This document shows, piece by piece, positions 27,648 through 28,190 of a stretch of DNA of 28,190 nucleotides. A program made the translations under genes and the position numbers. The notes under the pieces were generated by a model that saw only the letters and a program-made list of their open reading frames with translations, was not told the DNA's origin and did not search any database. The DNA comes from Acanthaster planci (lineage: Eukaryota; Echinodermata; Asteroidea; Valvatida; Acanthasteridae): positions 19,800-47,989 of the forward strand of contig NW_019091800.1 in the NCBI RefSeq assembly GCF_001949145.1, in the 5' to 3' direction. Position 1 is the stretch's first letter. Each line of letters begins with the position of its first letter.

Positions 27648-28065
27648 TTATAAACCGGTTTTTAAAAGTTTAAACTTATTGACGGCATCGGTAAAGTGTT
27701 TCTCCGAGACTTGAAATATGTATTTTTGTCTTCCGGTTCTTCAGTTACGTCTTGAAAACACACCGCCGCCAGCGCCGTGAATGGTTTGCCTCTTGAGATC
27801 TTACACGCTAAAACTTGGTTTAATTTGTTTTCTATGAGAATCGCTTGTTCGGTAGTCAGTTGAATGTCTAATTCTTTGAATATCTTGCTCGTTTTTGGCT
27901 TAGGCTTTTTATAGACAGTTGTATTTGCCGCCTAAGTTCTCTGCTTCAAAATCGGAATATGAATAAGGCTGTAGTATTCTAAAACAATTGTGACAATATA
28001 CACACCCGTCTTCTGTTCTTATTATTTGGGCACGTGTCTGTGTTTTCGATTTTCACTTAGGATGA
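27648..28065 (-). pseudogene. TFIIB-like transcription factor (zinc ribbon plus cyclin-like), broken
   Basis: Minus-strand reading across frames: TDTCPN (about 28030), RTEDGCVYCHNCFRILQPYS YSDFEAEN (about 27950-28020), FKELDIQLTTEQAILIENKL, then RGKPFTALAAVCFQD (about 27785-27830) and FQVSEKHFTDAVNKFKLL to the stop at 27648-27650. A CxxC...CxxC ribbon with hydrophobic residues after the second pair, followed by an alpha-helical domain with an RGKP..ALAAVC helix and a VSEK helix, is the layout of TFIIB-type initiation factors. The first Zn pair has lost one cysteine as read. Frameshifts and stops are present near 27930 and 27700. Assignment is by pattern only; another zinc-ribbon protein is possible. 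Confidence 0.4.
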
Positions 28066-28190
28066 TTTAGGGGGTTTTATGCCAAGTCAAGAAAAAACCT
28101 CTCTTTCAATTGATGGTAAATAATAACCGTCCATTGTGTTTAATATATAGTGTGATTTTTTAAATTGTGTTGTGAGTGGCGGGGTGAAGG
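28066..28190. other. Window end, no gene assigned
   Basis: AT-rich sequence upstream of the TFIIB-like gene on the minus strand. The right terminal repeat of element A is not reached. Confidence 0.4.

Larger units (their letters stand above)
5082..28190. mobile_element. Element A: large decayed Polinton/Maverick, right end outside window
   Basis: A full hallmark set is present: protein-primed PolB, rve integrase, double-jelly-roll-type capsid protein and A32-like ATPase, plus a convergent block of small structural genes. It is interrupted by element B and by the insert at 15320-16885. Subtracting both leaves more than 13 kb, within the usual 15-20 kb size once the missing right end is added. 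I saw no adenain-like protease; it may lie beyond the window or be lost. The left boundary is approximate. Confidence 0.8.

Overview
The window is animal (metazoan) genomic DNA, probably from a marine invertebrate. The evidence is a spliced C-type lectin-like exon with consensus AG/GTAAGT borders, a tRNA-derived SINE, AT-rich intergenic DNA and large decayed Polinton/Maverick (adintovirus-like) elements. No bacterial operon or RNA gene was found. I cannot name the species. Protein families were assigned by reading motifs and from memory of the families; no database search was run.

Layout. Positions 1-5080 look like host DNA: mostly non-coding, with an inverted repeat pair (724-789 and 4771-4831), a SINE near 3000, a perfect 37-bp palindrome (3431-3508) and the lectin exon (4561-4749). 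From about 5080 to the window end lies a Polinton-type element, called A here. Its first gene, protein-primed family-B DNA polymerase (PolB), starts at 5169 and is cut at 6705 by a second, shorter Polinton, B (about 6706-14862). B has roughly 300-bp terminal inverted repeats starting AG and ending CT. A's PolB resumes at 14864, is cut again by an unrelated insert (about 15320-16885, containing a 25-N assembly gap flanked by near-identical 610-bp repeats) and ends near 17475.

Gene order in A after PolB: retroviral-type integrase (minus), a small protein (minus), a 26-bp divergent promoter, a coiled-coil/TM protein, the major capsid protein (MCP), an A32/FtsK-like packaging ATPase, four small mostly membrane-associated proteins and a long coiled-coil plus membrane structural protein, all plus. 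A hairpin follows, and then a converging minus-strand block: a C-terminally anchored protein with the motif FYQNQFN, an EEFVLIL-motif protein, an intact 198-aa ORF and a degraded gene resembling TFIIB. B carries an internally deleted version of the same order. It has PolB without its C-terminus fused to the end of MCP, an ATPase remnant, the structural protein, the hairpin, remnants of the two minus-strand genes, a striking CxxC-repeat protein and an inverted PolB fragment next to its right terminal repeat.

Almost every element gene is broken by frameshifts or stops, so both elements are fossils as assembled. A recurrent TATTATAAAA-like motif sits 2-12 bases before most element start codons and looks like an element-specific promoter. 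Together the genes would have copied (PolB), integrated (integrase) and packaged (MCP, ATPase, structural proteins) a virus-like transposon.
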